From contig CAZCTO010000006.1 in the NCBI GenBank assembly GCA_964501725.1, positions 31,200 through 95,199 of the forward strand: 64,000 nucleotides of DNA, in the 5' to 3' direction. Origin of the DNA: CAZCTO01 sp964501725. GTDB lineage: Bacteria > Bacillota > Clostridia > Saccharofermentanales > Saccharofermentanaceae. The position numbers and the translations under genes are program-made. The notes beneath the pieces are model-generated. The model did no database searches. It saw only the letters and a program-made list of their open reading frames with translations, and was not told the DNA's origin. This document shows, piece after piece, positions 52,643 through 61,415 of this stretch; the stretch's first letter is position 1; every line of letters starts with the position of its first letter.

Positions 52643-52720
52643 TGGTCGGAGTGACCTGACTTGAACAGGCGACCTCTTGCACCCCAAGCAAGCACTCTAG
52701 CCAAACTGAGCTACACCCCG
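52643..52720 (-). tRNA. tRNA-Pro (anticodon GGG)
   Basis: 78-nt cloverleaf on the reverse strand: acceptor CGGGGTG/CACTCCG (one G-U), D-arm TAGCTCAGTTTGGCTAGAG, anticodon stem CTTGC/GCAAG with loop TTGGGGT (anticodon GGG), T-loop TGTTCAAGTCA and encoded CCA. Reads CCC/CCU codons. Confidence 0.95.
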
Positions 52721-52731
52721 ACGCCTTTTCA

Positions 52732-52759
52732 ATTCTATCACATGAATAATTGATGTCAA
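52732..52759 (-). promoter_or_regulatory. Sigma-A promoter for tRNA-Pro
   Basis: On the reverse strand TTGACA (52759-52754), 16-bp spacer, TAGAAT (52737-52732). The start point would be only about 5 bases before the tRNA. Confidence 0.72.
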
Positions 52760-52893
52760 TTGAAAAAGAATCATTAAAAATAGAATCAAAAAGTCATATA
52801 TATATTTTTTATTCTGTTGTCGTATAAAATGATTCATGTTATCATGAAAAACAGATATTCTATCGTTCTATTTTATCTTATGGAGGTGTATAA

Positions 52894-53592
52894 ATGTTTT
52901 GTACAAGTTGTGGTAAGGAAATTCCTGATGGTTCAACTGTATGCGGAGAGTGCGGGAAACCGATCGTTTCTGCTGTAATTCCGCAAGCAGCACAAGGTAG
53001 CGGGAAATCAGCAACCGATGTAAATGTCGGAGCATACCTCAAGGAGTTCTTTTCGGACCCGGTCAAAGCAGTTTTGTCACGTTCGAAACCTTCTTATTTG
53101 GTGTGGGGATTGATCATCGCAGCGATCTATCCGGTAGTGTTGTTTATCAAGTATCTTATCGATGATACACCATTCAAGTATGCGTTTGCATACTTATTTG
53201 TAGCTCTTTGCGGAATTGCAGCACTTGTATTCGGACTGTTTCTCTTCCAGAATGTGTTCAAACTTGAGAAGAAGAGTCTTCCGACCATTGTATCCACTGT
53301 AGGTCTTTCTTTAACACCAATGTTTGCACTTTATATTCTTGCTCTGATCTTGGGTATGATTTTTGAAGGCGGATCCTTAGTAGGCGCATTTACTACTGTC
53401 GGATACATTTTTTCTGCCATTATCATATGTAAGTCCTATGAAACATCGAAGGAAAACAACCTGTCCAAGACTATTATGTTAGTTGTTGTTTCATTTGCAT
53501 GCGCTTTGTTAATCGAATCTATCTTCGATTCAGTTATTATGAAGTCTATGTATGAAGACATGTATGAATTCTTAAGTTTATTCAATTTATAA
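52894..53592 (+). CDS. Zinc-ribbon multi-pass membrane protein
   Basis: 232 residues. The N-terminus is a zinc ribbon with CxxC pairs C3/C6 and C17/C20 (FCTSCGKEI...VCGECGKPI). A Gly/Ser linker leads to five hydrophobic segments (about 68-88, 92-120, 128-155, 160-180, 195-215), resembling the Yip1-like or DUF6574-type membrane domain of Firmicutes. Function unknown; such proteins often lie near envelope genes. GGAGGTG precedes the ATG; a weak TTGTCG/TATCAT promoter may lie at 52817-52845. Confidence 0.65.
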   Translation: MFCTSCGKEIPDGSTVCGECGKPIVSAVIPQAAQGSGKSATDVNVGAYLKEFFSDPVKAVLSRSKPSYLVWGLIIAAIYPVVLFIKYLIDDTPFKYAFAYLFVALCGIAALVFGLFLFQNVFKLEKKSLPTIVSTVGLSLTPMFALYILALILGMIFEGGSLVGAFTTVGYIFSAIIICKSYETSKENNLSKTIMLVVVSFACALLIESIFDSVIMKSMYEDMYEFLSLFNL

Positions 53593-53618
53593 TTATATCC
53601 TCTTATTAAGACACGTAA

Positions 53619-53666
53619 GGAGCTGTCTCAAAAGACTTCTGATGAAGTCAGATGAGGCAGCTTTTT
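53619..53666 (+). terminator. Terminator of the zinc-ribbon gene, GCTGTCTCA repeat type
   Basis: AGCTGTCTCA pairs with TGAGGCAGCT around an inner GACTTC/GAAGTC helix, followed by TTTTTA. It is a near copy of the element at 46879-46930. Confidence 0.85.
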
Positions 53667-53865
53667 ATGTCGAAAGATTTTTTCGTGATTAATACTTATC
53701 TTTCCGTTCCGTAAGACTTGTGCCGGCGCCAAGTAATATTTTCCTATTGCACGGATAGAAAAAGAAATGAGCCCGGTAACAATCCGAACTCATTGCAAAT
53801 AATTTTTCCTGATCCATGTTTACATCCGAATATATGCAACCCCGGAATAGAGATTACATAAATAA

Positions 53866-54600
53866 TCAGGATCTTTCTTTATGAACAATGTTCAAGGAAA
53901 TAACCCCGGCGGCTTCGTCCACAATTATGGATGAAGCAATATTGTCGCGAATAACAACATCTTTTGTAGCAAACAAATTCTGTGAAAAAGCAACTGCATC
54001 TTCTGTTGACATTTTGGGGTAGAGTGCTTGAATAAAAGGCATATAAATAACACACAATTGATTCTGAAACTCAGCAATATCAGCTCCCTCCGGAACAGTA
54101 GCAGAAACACGCATGGACCGAATGAATGAATTTGATTTATTAATGCTGCCGGACATATTAATCTCATATTCCATCATGGAAAGAATCTCTCCGCTATAAA
54201 ATTGTTCGACATTGCTTTTTTTACCGGAAGGGTCTGATTCACTTATTGTGCAGTCCGGAAAAGCAAGACCAACCGACGAAATGGCAAAAAAACCATCCGT
54301 GGCATGGTAACTGGTCTGAAATTCGGTCAGCGTCATCCCGAGAGATACGTTACTTTTGACGTACTGATAAAAATAAACTCCGAAACCTACAATAACAACC
54401 AGGGCAAGGATGGCAAAAGCGATTGTCAGAGGGTCAGGCCTCTTCTTTGCAGGTGCTATGGTATTTTGAACATCAGGTTCATTCGGGTACTGATCCGTTG
54501 CTTCTGTAACTGATTCAACGACTTCAACCGGATCCGTATGTTCGACATTTTCCGGGAATTGATCACTTATTGAATTGTCATTATCATCATGATTACTCAT
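53866..54600 (-). CDS. Single-pass membrane-anchored hypothetical protein
   Basis: 244 residues. An acidic, disordered cytoplasmic N-terminus (about 1-55, rich in Asp, Glu, Asn and Thr), one membrane helix at about 58-80, then an outside domain of about 160 residues with SYHATDGFFAISSVGLAFPDC and ending in KERS. No family recognised. AGAGGCGG precedes the ATG. It stands alone, convergent with the zinc-ribbon gene; the 200 bp between them hold only that gene's terminator and no other feature. Confidence 0.6.
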   Translation of the reverse strand: MSNHDDNDNSISDQFPENVEHTDPVEVVESVTEATDQYPNEPDVQNTIAPAKKRPDPLTIAFAILALVVIVGFGVYFYQYVKSNVSLGMTLTEFQTSYHATDGFFAISSVGLAFPDCTISESDPSGKKSNVEQFYSGEILSMMEYEINMSGSINKSNSFIRSMRVSATVPEGADIAEFQNQLCVIYMPFIQALYPKMSTEDAVAFSQNLFATKDVVIRDNIASSIIVDEAAGVISLNIVHKERS

Positions 54601-54830
54601 ATGTTCCGCCTCTCAATAAAAAGTTCATATAAATCATAATCGGAATGGATACATAACGCAAGAGAGCTACTCCATCCTCTTTGATACTTAAATGGATATT
54701 TGAACCTCAAGGCATAGGTTACCATTTCAAAATGATTGAAGTTCTGTCTATGGAGAGGTAACATAGTTCTATAATAAGTTTTACAAATAAGTCGTTTGAT
54801 TTTGTGATTGCCTGAGGGAGGGAGTATGGA

Positions 54831-55571
54831 ATGAAAAGCCGTCTTCATGCATTGATTACCGGCGCATCAAGAGGAATCGGCGCGGCTACCGCCAAAGCGC
54901 TTGCGAGGGAAGGGTATGCCGTTACACTGCTTTACCGGAAGAATGCGTTTCTTGCTGACCAGGTTGTCGCAGAAATCCGTTCAGAAGGACATGAAGCTAT
55001 TGCGTTTAGTGTTGACATGAAAGATTATCAGGCGGTTCGAAGTGTTGCAAATCAGGCGATGCTTGAGTTCGGTGCGGTTGACGTACTGGTCAGCAATGCA
55101 GGCATCTCAAATTTCAGTCTTTTCTCAGATATAACTCCGGCCTCTTTCAAAGAAATGCTCGATACACATGTCACCGGACTTTATAACATTACGCACGCAA
55201 TTTTGCCGGGAATGATTTCCAGAAAAACCGGAAGCATCGTTACCGTATCATCTGTATGGGGCCTTACAGGCGCTTCCTGTGAGGTTGCATACTCCACTGC
55301 GAAAGCGGGTATCATCGGCTTTACCAAAGCACTTGCGAAGGAAGTTGGCCCTTCCGGAATACGAGTTAACTGTGTTGCTCCGGGATTAATTGATACAGAT
55401 ATGAATGCAACACTGAGCGTTAAGGAGATACAAGCGATTGCAGACGAGACGCCTCTCGGACGAATAGGAACTGCGGATGAAATCGCTCAATCGATTCTGT
55501 TCCTTGCATCCGAACGGGCATCTTTCATAACAGGACAGGTTCTGAGTCCAAACGGCGGATTTCTCATTTGA
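54831..55571 (+). CDS. Short-chain dehydrogenase, FabG-like
   Basis: NAD(P)H-dependent reductase of the classical SDR group. Cofactor loop TGASRGIGAA (10-19), NAG motif SNAGIS (near 88), catalytic Ser in VSSVW (near 140) and YSTAK (Tyr near 154), then VNCVAPGLIDTDM. 246 residues, like 3-oxoacyl-ACP reductase, but no fatty-acid genes are nearby, so it may act on another ketone. Twelve bp before the ferritin-like gene. The 230 bp upstream hold no further gene. Confidence 0.87.
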   Translation: MKSRLHALITGASRGIGAATAKALAREGYAVTLLYRKNAFLADQVVAEIRSEGHEAIAFSVDMKDYQAVRSVANQAMLEFGAVDVLVSNAGISNFSLFSDITPASFKEMLDTHVTGLYNITHAILPGMISRKTGSIVTVSSVWGLTGASCEVAYSTAKAGIIGFTKALAKEVGPSGIRVNCVAPGLIDTDMNATLSVKEIQAIADETPLGRIGTADEIAQSILFLASERASFITGQVLSPNGGFLI

Positions 55572-55583
55572 AGGGGTGATCAT

Positions 55584-56069
55584 ATGAATTCTCTTGAATT
55601 TGCACTGCAAACTGAAATGGACGGAATTGATTTTTACACAGCAAAAGCGGAGGAAAATAAAGATAATTCTCTGCATAAAGTCTTTGTTTTTCTTGCAAAA
55701 GATGAACAGCGACATGCTTCATTGATCCGGGATCTGGGAGCGCATAAATTTGGTGATCTTCCGGATATTGAAGCTCTCGCAAGCGTTAAATCTTTATTTA
55801 ATGATGCGGATATGCTGACTGACGGAATCTACACATCATCCGCTCAACTATCGACGTATCATTTGGCTCGGGAGATCGAAAAAAAGAGTATTGATCTTTA
55901 TAACAATGAGTTGCATCAATCGGATGATCCGAAAGTGCAAGAAGTGTTTCGCTTCATACTGAAGCAGGAACAACAGCATTATGCGTTATTTGATGAGTTA
56001 TGTGTTCGCGTCGGAAGACCTGATGAATGGATTGAGGCAGCCGAGTTTGGCGTAAGAGAGGATTATTAG
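55584..56069 (+). CDS. Ferritin-like diiron protein (rubrerythrin-type fold)
   Basis: 161 residues forming two helix pairs. Metal-ligand patterns of the ferritin-like family are present: TEMDGIDFY (Glu near 11), KDEQRHASL (ExxH near 45), AREIEKKSIDLY and KQEQQHYALFDEL (ExxH near 133). No C-terminal rubredoxin domain, so it differs from classical rubrerythrin. Likely in peroxide or iron handling in an anaerobe. Linked to the SDR gene upstream by a short gap. Confidence 0.82.
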   Translation: MNSLEFALQTEMDGIDFYTAKAEENKDNSLHKVFVFLAKDEQRHASLIRDLGAHKFGDLPDIEALASVKSLFNDADMLTDGIYTSSAQLSTYHLAREIEKKSIDLYNNELHQSDDPKVQEVFRFILKQEQQHYALFDELCVRVGRPDEWIEAAEFGVREDY

Positions 56070-56116
56070 TTTTAATGTATCAAAGGTGATCGTATATCAA
56101 AAAATGAGGTGCTTTT

Positions 56117-57010
56117 GTGACACACGTAATTTCTATCAATAACTTAACCAAGTATTACGGGAAAGAAAGAGGCATCATCGATGTGTCGTTTGATGTTGAA
56201 CCGGGAGAAATCTTTGGCTTCATCGGCCCGAACGGCGCCGGTAAATCAACGACCATCCGGACCCTTCTTGCGCTGATCTATCCGACATCGGGAAGCGCCT
56301 CGATTTTCGGACTCGACTGTATCCGGAATGCTCCTAAAATCGCTGAAAGAGTGGGGTATCTCCCCAGTGAAGTGTTTTATTATGACGGCATGCGGGTCAG
56401 AGATCTTCTTTCGTATTCGGCCGGATTCTATAAAAAAGACTGCACGAAAAGAATCACCGATTTATCCGAACGTCTGGATCTTGATCTAACAAGAAAGATC
56501 GAGGATCTTTCGTTCGGAAACAAGAAGAAAGTGGCGATCGTTCAGGGATTGATTCACAGTCCCGATTTGATCATTCTGGACGAGCCGACTCTCGGACTGG
56601 ATCCGCTGATGCAACAGGAGTTTTTTACCCTTTTGGAGGAGGAGAACAGTCGTGGCGCGACCATACTGATGTCTTCGCATATATTGTCCGAGGTGCAAAA
56701 AATCTGCTCCCGCGTAGCGATCATTAAAGAAGGGAAGATTGTTAAGGTCGAAAAAATATCCACACTCAAAAACACCAGTTACCTGCGGGTTCACCTCGAA
56801 TCGGACGACTCCGTCGAGGGGCTATTTTCGGGTGTGGAAGGAGTCAGTGATTTTCATAAAGAAAACGGCGGATATACGCTGATTTATCGCGGAAACATTA
56901 ACATACTGATTCGTTCTCTTTCGCGAATCAAACTGAGAAACATTCGCATTGAGGAGCCCGAGCTGGAGGAAATATTCCTGCATTATTATGCTAAGGAGGG
57001 GGAAGGATGA
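56117..57010 (+). CDS. ABC-2 type transporter ATP-binding protein
   Basis: ATPase of an exporter. Walker A GPNGAGKST (near 39), signature LSFGNKKKVAI (near 137; LSFGN in place of LSGGQ), Walker B LIILDEPTLGLDP (near 160), H-loop SSH. A C-terminal about 80-residue domain follows. 297 residues. GTG start. Its end overlaps the first permease by 4 bp. Confidence 0.93.
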   Translation: MTHVISINNLTKYYGKERGIIDVSFDVEPGEIFGFIGPNGAGKSTTIRTLLALIYPTSGSASIFGLDCIRNAPKIAERVGYLPSEVFYYDGMRVRDLLSYSAGFYKKDCTKRITDLSERLDLDLTRKIEDLSFGNKKKVAIVQGLIHSPDLIILDEPTLGLDPLMQQEFFTLLEEENSRGATILMSSHILSEVQKICSRVAIIKEGKIVKVEKISTLKNTSYLRVHLESDDSVEGLFSGVEGVSDFHKENGGYTLIYRGNINILIRSLSRIKLRNIRIEEPELEEIFLHYYAKEGEG

Positions 57011-57807
57011 ATGTTTTTGCCCGCGAATGGAAGATGAACTTCAAATCATCCGCCTCCTACTTATTTCTGGCATGTCTTTTATCATCGTTGATGATGTCGT
57101 TTTACTCATTACTGGATTCGGACCTGAAGGGATTTATGGATATACTGGACAATTTCCCGGCACCGATGAAGGCGATCATGGGGATACAAATTGACTTGTT
57201 CACATCTCCGATCGGCTATTACTCTTTTGTTTTTACGTTTGTTTCGATTTTGTTTGCCATTCAGTCGATCGGGATCGGCGCGGGGATATTTTCAAAAGAA
57301 ATTCGTGAAAAAACGGCTGATTTTCTTTTAACTAAGCCGATTTCGAGAAGCGCGATTTTTGCTCAGAAAATTTCCGCTGCCGCAAGTATACTCTTATTAT
57401 CTGGACTCCTTTACTCAGTGATTATCGGTATTGTTATTTACTCTTTCTCGAATGCTCACTTTGACATCGGCCTTTTTGTAAAGATCAGTCTGTCATTTCT
57501 GATTTTTCAGCAAACGTTTTTGTTTATCGGGACGGCAATTTCTCAGATTTTGCCTAAGATCAAGACGGTTCTTCCCGTTGCCGTCGGAGTCGGAAGTTTC
57601 TTTTATGCAATATCCGCGTTTGCCGTAACCAGTGATGATGATAAGCTCCGGTTTCTGACGCCTTTTCAATATAACCGGCCGGACTCGATCGTGTTTTCGG
57701 GCGATCTCCAATTCAAATTTATTATGAGTGCAATTGCTGTTGCATTCATATGCGCAGCCTTTGCACTGCTTCGATTCATCAAAAAAGACATTCACTCCGT
57801 ATCGTGA
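57007..57807 (+). CDS. ABC-2 type permease subunit 1
   Basis: 266 residues, six hydrophobic segments, with the long first extracellular loop and EIREKTADFLLTKPISR motif typical of NosY/YhaP-like ABC-2 permeases. Pairs with the next permease as a heterodimer. Cargo unknown. Confidence 0.87.
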   Translation: MNVFAREWKMNFKSSASYLFLACLLSSLMMSFYSLLDSDLKGFMDILDNFPAPMKAIMGIQIDLFTSPIGYYSFVFTFVSILFAIQSIGIGAGIFSKEIREKTADFLLTKPISRSAIFAQKISAAASILLLSGLLYSVIIGIVIYSFSNAHFDIGLFVKISLSFLIFQQTFLFIGTAISQILPKIKTVLPVAVGVGSFFYAISAFAVTSDDDKLRFLTPFQYNRPDSIVFSGDLQFKFIMSAIAVAFICAAFALLRFIKKDIHSVS

Positions 57808-57818
57808 GGCGATGTAGA

Positions 57819-58616
57819 ATGAAAATGTATTTGCACGAATTGAAAAGTTATCTGAAGTCATTCTTCATATGGAGCGGCGGAATGTTCTTTCTGATTATGG
57901 CCGGAATGGGTAAGTATAGCGCCGGCGTGACGGCAAGCGACTCAAACATGAATGAATTAATGAAGGAGATGCCAAAGTCGCTTCAGAATCTATTCGGCGT
58001 CGGAATATTTGATCTGAATCAAGTGATCGAATACTTTGGTGTAATGTTTCTCTATATATTGATTATGGTCGGGTCTCATGCCGTGATGACCGGGAGCGGT
58101 ATCATTTCCAAAGAAGAGCGGGACCGGACAATCGAATTTCTAATGGTGAAGCCCGTTTCGCGATTTAGTGTCATCCAATGGAAACTTCTTGCGGCTTCGA
58201 CCCTATGCCTGGCGTTTACGGTGATGACATTTTTAAGTTCCGTAATTTCATTTCGCATCTATTCAAAAGAGCTTTATATCCCTGAGTTGCTGGCCTTGTC
58301 CGGTTGCATGTTTATGCTCCAGATTTTTTTCATGGCGATCGGTGCCTTCTTCGCGTCCTGCTTCGGCAATCACAAAATTTCTTCGGCTGCCGGGTTATCT
58401 GTTATGCTGGGAATGTTTTTCCTGTCGATTCTGGTGGATATATTCGAACAGATTGATTGGCTCCGATTTCTGACTATTTTTCAATATACCGATGCGAAGG
58501 ATATTTTGAAACTGGGATGGTCGCCGGTTTATCCCTGCATCGCAGTCATCATTACGGCAATTCTGATTACTCTCACGTTCCGGCAATATCAGCGAAGAGA
58601 TTTAAGACTTGGGTAA
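57819..58616 (+). CDS. ABC-2 type permease subunit 2
   Basis: 265 residues from the ATG at 57819 (GAGGCGATG upstream); a longer frame back to 57750 overlaps permease 1 and lacks a site. Six hydrophobic segments and KEERDRTIEFLMVKPVSR, parallel to permease 1. The cellulase gene follows by 65 bp, so both might be co-expressed, but signal-peptide cargo would not need this exporter. Confidence 0.87.
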   Translation: MKMYLHELKSYLKSFFIWSGGMFFLIMAGMGKYSAGVTASDSNMNELMKEMPKSLQNLFGVGIFDLNQVIEYFGVMFLYILIMVGSHAVMTGSGIISKEERDRTIEFLMVKPVSRFSVIQWKLLAASTLCLAFTVMTFLSSVISFRIYSKELYIPELLALSGCMFMLQIFFMAIGAFFASCFGNHKISSAAGLSVMLGMFFLSILVDIFEQIDWLRFLTIFQYTDAKDILKLGWSPVYPCIAVIITAILITLTFRQYQRRDLRLG

Positions 58617-58681
58617 GTCATGACAGTCCTGGTGGGGACTGGAGAAATGTTTGGTGCAATTTATATGGACTGAGGTGTTTT

Positions 58682-60691
58682 ATGCGTTCAACTTTTAGGC
58701 GATGCTTGATTGCTATTCTTTTGACTGTGTGCATTATATCGTCACTATCCGGCTTCAATTCTCTGGTTAGTGCAGAGACGACGCTCAGTGCGACTCTTAA
58801 AGCGGTTAACAATTGGAAGGAAGGTAATACATATAAAACTCAATATTCCATATCTGTTACCAATCCGACTAAATCTGCGGTCAATGGCTGGCGTGTAGAA
58901 TTGTCTGTTCCTAATGGAGCGACTATTGGAGAGGGCGGATCTTGGAATGCCAAATTTGTAATTGACGGGCAAGTACTAACGATTACTCCGCTTGATTACA
59001 ACAAGTCCATCAGTGCCGGGGGGAGCGCTTCGGACATCGGTTTTATCATCGGCACCTCGAGTGCACCGGGAAATGCGATCTCCGTCATCTCAGCCGTATC
59101 CGATGATTCGTCTTCATCAAGTTCATCGCCGACAACGTCATCGCAGAGCGTGCCTCAGAATACAACACAACCCGCCGGTGAAACCGCCGGACCTTCGGCT
59201 CCGATCACATTAGTTCAAGGTGATGATTATCTGACAACGAGCGGTAGTAAAATTGTGGATCAGAACGGCACCGAGGTATGGCTCACCGGAGTCAACTGGT
59301 TTGGATATAACACAGGAACGAATATTTTCGATGGCGTATGGGCATGCAATATGCAGGATGCTTTGGAATCCATTGCCGATCATGGTTTCAATTTGCTTCG
59401 AATTCCGATTTCAGCGGAATTGCTATTGGCATGGGAAAACAATGAATATCCGCAAGCGAACTTTAACCAGGCTTATAACCCGGAACTGGTAGGGATGAAC
59501 AGTCTGGAGATATTGGATTACGCCGTTCAAATATGCGGTGAAAATGGCATAAAGATTATGTTCGACATTCATAGTGCCGAGACAGACGCCATGGGACATA
59601 TGACCAATCTATGGTACACGGACACGATAACTACTGACCAATTCTATGAAGCCCTGGCATTTTTAACCACACATTTCAAGAACAACGACACGGTTATCGC
59701 CATTGACATAAAGAATGAACCTCATGGTAAACCCCACGAAAACGGAGCCATCTGGAACGACTCTTTTGACCGGAACAACTGGAAGTATGTAGCTCAAGAG
59801 GCGGGGAACATCGTATTGGACATCAACCCAAATCTTCTGATTATGATTGAAGGTATCGAGATATATCCGATTGATTTAAAAGCAAACTCGAATTACGAAT
59901 CACAGGATTCTGCCGACTATTATTTCTGCTGGTGGGGTGGCAATCTTCGCGGTGTCAAAGACTATCCCATCGATTTTGGAACAACGGAAAGAAATGCTCA
60001 AATCGTCTATTCTCCACACGATTATGGCCCTTCCGTATATGCGCAACCATGGTTTTCAAAAGATTTTACATTCGAGTCCTTGAAAGAAGATTGCTGGGAT
60101 GACAACTGGTTTTATATTTATGAAAGCGGGACCGCACCATTACTCATTGGTGAGTGGGGCGGCTTTATGGAAGGCGATAATCTCAAGTGGATGACGATGT
60201 TGCGCCGACTTATTCTTGAAAATCAATTACACCACACATTCTGGTGTTTTAACGCCAATTCCGGAGATACCGGTGGTCTGGTTAAGGATGACTTCACGAC
60301 TTGGGATGAAGAAAAATACGCATTTGTAAAAGAAGTGCTTTGGCAGCAAGACGGCGCTTTTGTAGGATTGGATCATGTAGTTCCTCTCGGAAAGGCCGGT
60401 AACGGAATCGCGTTGTCACAAATTTCCGGGTCTGTTGATGTTAATGATCAATCCGAAACGTCGGTGTCGGATACAAGTGAGACAGAAGAATCCAAACCAA
60501 CCGCTTCTGCCGGTGAATCTGCATCTACTTCAAGCTATGAAGAAACCGCAGAAGCAAGTAAATCACTCGCCGACATATCGAAGAAAGATAGACCTAATGC
60601 TTGGTTTTTCGTCGGTATTACGTTAGCGGTAATCCTTGCAGGTGGCGGTGTTCTGGTTTTAATAAATCGGCAACGCATAGGAAAACAATAG
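58682..60691 (+). CDS. Secreted, membrane-anchored CBM2-GH5 endoglucanase
   Basis: 669 residues. Signal peptide about 1-31 (ending LVSA), CBM2 cellulose-binding module (about 32-135, with NNWKEG, NGWRVELSVPNG and GSWNAKF), a Ser/Thr-rich linker (about 140-175), and a GH5 catalytic domain (about 180-555) with acid/base E346 in NEP and nucleophile E491 in GEWGG. A second Ser/Thr/Glu linker leads to a C-terminal membrane helix (about 640-660) and a basic end, anchoring it to the cell; there is no LPxTG or dockerin. It should cut cellulose or related beta-glucans at the cell surface. GAGGTG lies 4 bases before the ATG. Confidence 0.93.
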   Translation: MRSTFRRCLIAILLTVCIISSLSGFNSLVSAETTLSATLKAVNNWKEGNTYKTQYSISVTNPTKSAVNGWRVELSVPNGATIGEGGSWNAKFVIDGQVLTITPLDYNKSISAGGSASDIGFIIGTSSAPGNAISVISAVSDDSSSSSSSPTTSSQSVPQNTTQPAGETAGPSAPITLVQGDDYLTTSGSKIVDQNGTEVWLTGVNWFGYNTGTNIFDGVWACNMQDALESIADHGFNLLRIPISAELLLAWENNEYPQANFNQAYNPELVGMNSLEILDYAVQICGENGIKIMFDIHSAETDAMGHMTNLWYTDTITTDQFYEALAFLTTHFKNNDTVIAIDIKNEPHGKPHENGAIWNDSFDRNNWKYVAQEAGNIVLDINPNLLIMIEGIEIYPIDLKANSNYESQDSADYYFCWWGGNLRGVKDYPIDFGTTERNAQIVYSPHDYGPSVYAQPWFSKDFTFESLKEDCWDDNWFYIYESGTAPLLIGEWGGFMEGDNLKWMTMLRRLILENQLHHTFWCFNANSGDTGGLVKDDFTTWDEEKYAFVKEVLWQQDGAFVGLDHVVPLGKAGNGIALSQISGSVDVNDQSETSVSDTSETEESKPTASAGESASTSSYEETAEASKSLADISKKDRPNAWFFVGITLAVILAGGGVLVLINRQRIGKQ

Positions 60692-60977
60692 TCTTATTAG
60701 AAAAATGAAGTATCGGCTATTTTATCGTGTCGTACGATAGATTAGGTTACATCGGGGTTCTTGTATATTTTATAGGACATTTCTCTGCTGATTTTATCCT
60801 ATATGGATCGATATCCCTTCTGGTTGGCAGTGTTAAGATATTCATTGGACGTTTACTACTTTATCCATTCGTAGTACACCGGCTGGCTCAATTGGGTGAA
60901 TATTTTACCGTATGTTAAGCAATGCAATTAATGAGATTTAGCCGGCTTGTTGATGAAAGATATACACCTTCGCAAGT

Positions 60978-61124
60978 CTATGGCTCTATGGTTTGGGGAC
61001 CAAGAGGGCAAGACTGTTCTTCCTGAGTGATTAATATGTAAGCCTGAGCGGAGAGACGATCAATAATCGCTTCCGCAGCGACCGGAATCGAGATATAGTT
61101 CAGTCATTCGTCAATGATTAGAAG
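60978..61124 (-). pseudogene. Degraded IS21-family IstB ATPase fragment
   Basis: Reading the reverse strand from 61124, the frame gives LLIIDE, a stop where IstB has Trp, then PVAAEAIIDRLSAQAYILITQEEQS, resembling the IstB end (ADAILDRL...Y.I). The Walker-B region and this tail are fused with the intervening about 40 residues missing. The stop and deletion make it a remnant. The match is short and from recall only. Confidence 0.45.
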
Positions 61125-61129
61125 TTCAA

Positions 61130-61415
61130 CCTACTCAAACACGCTTTGATGCTGATTGAGTAGGCCCGTCAATGATAAAGAACGCGCTCCTAGGTGCCGG
61201 CGAGCCTACTCAAACAAGCTTGGATGNNNNNNNNNNNNNNNNNNNNNNNNNNNNNNNNNNNNNNNNNNNNNNNNNNNNNNNNNNNNNNNNNNNNNNNNNN
61301 NNNNNNNNNNNNNNNNNNNNNNNNNNCTGATTGAGTAGGCCCGTCAATGATAAAGAACGCGCTCCTAGGTGCCGGCGAGCCTACTCAAACACGCTTTGAT
61401 GCTGATTGAGTAGGC
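61130..61415. repeat. 75-bp tandem repeat with a palindromic 36-bp core
   Basis: A 36-bp core starts CCTACTCAAAC and ends TTGAGTAGGC; its ends are inverted repeats. Cores lie at 61130-61165, 61205 into the gap, a core end at 61327-61340, and 61380-61415. Between cores, an identical 39-bp segment occurs at 61166-61204 and 61341-61379. The second core differs from the others at two bases before the gap. A diverged echo of the 39-bp segment (CGTCAATGAT) precedes the first core at 61109-61118. Confidence 0.8.
61227..61326. other. Assembly gap (100 N)
   Basis: Exactly 100 N inside the tandem repeat, the conventional size for a gap of unknown length. The true number of repeat units is unknown and the link between the two sides rests on scaffolding. 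Confidence 0.98.

Noticed and set aside
60727..60918. 63-codon hydrophobic frame after the cellulase
   Set aside because: GTG start without a ribosome site and no recognisable relatives; could be a remnant but cannot be supported.
61130..61415. CRISPR array (36-bp repeat, 39-bp spacer)
   Set aside because: The two visible spacers are identical, a degenerate copy of the spacer precedes the array, and no cas gene is in the window. A tandem repeat explains it better, pending long reads.
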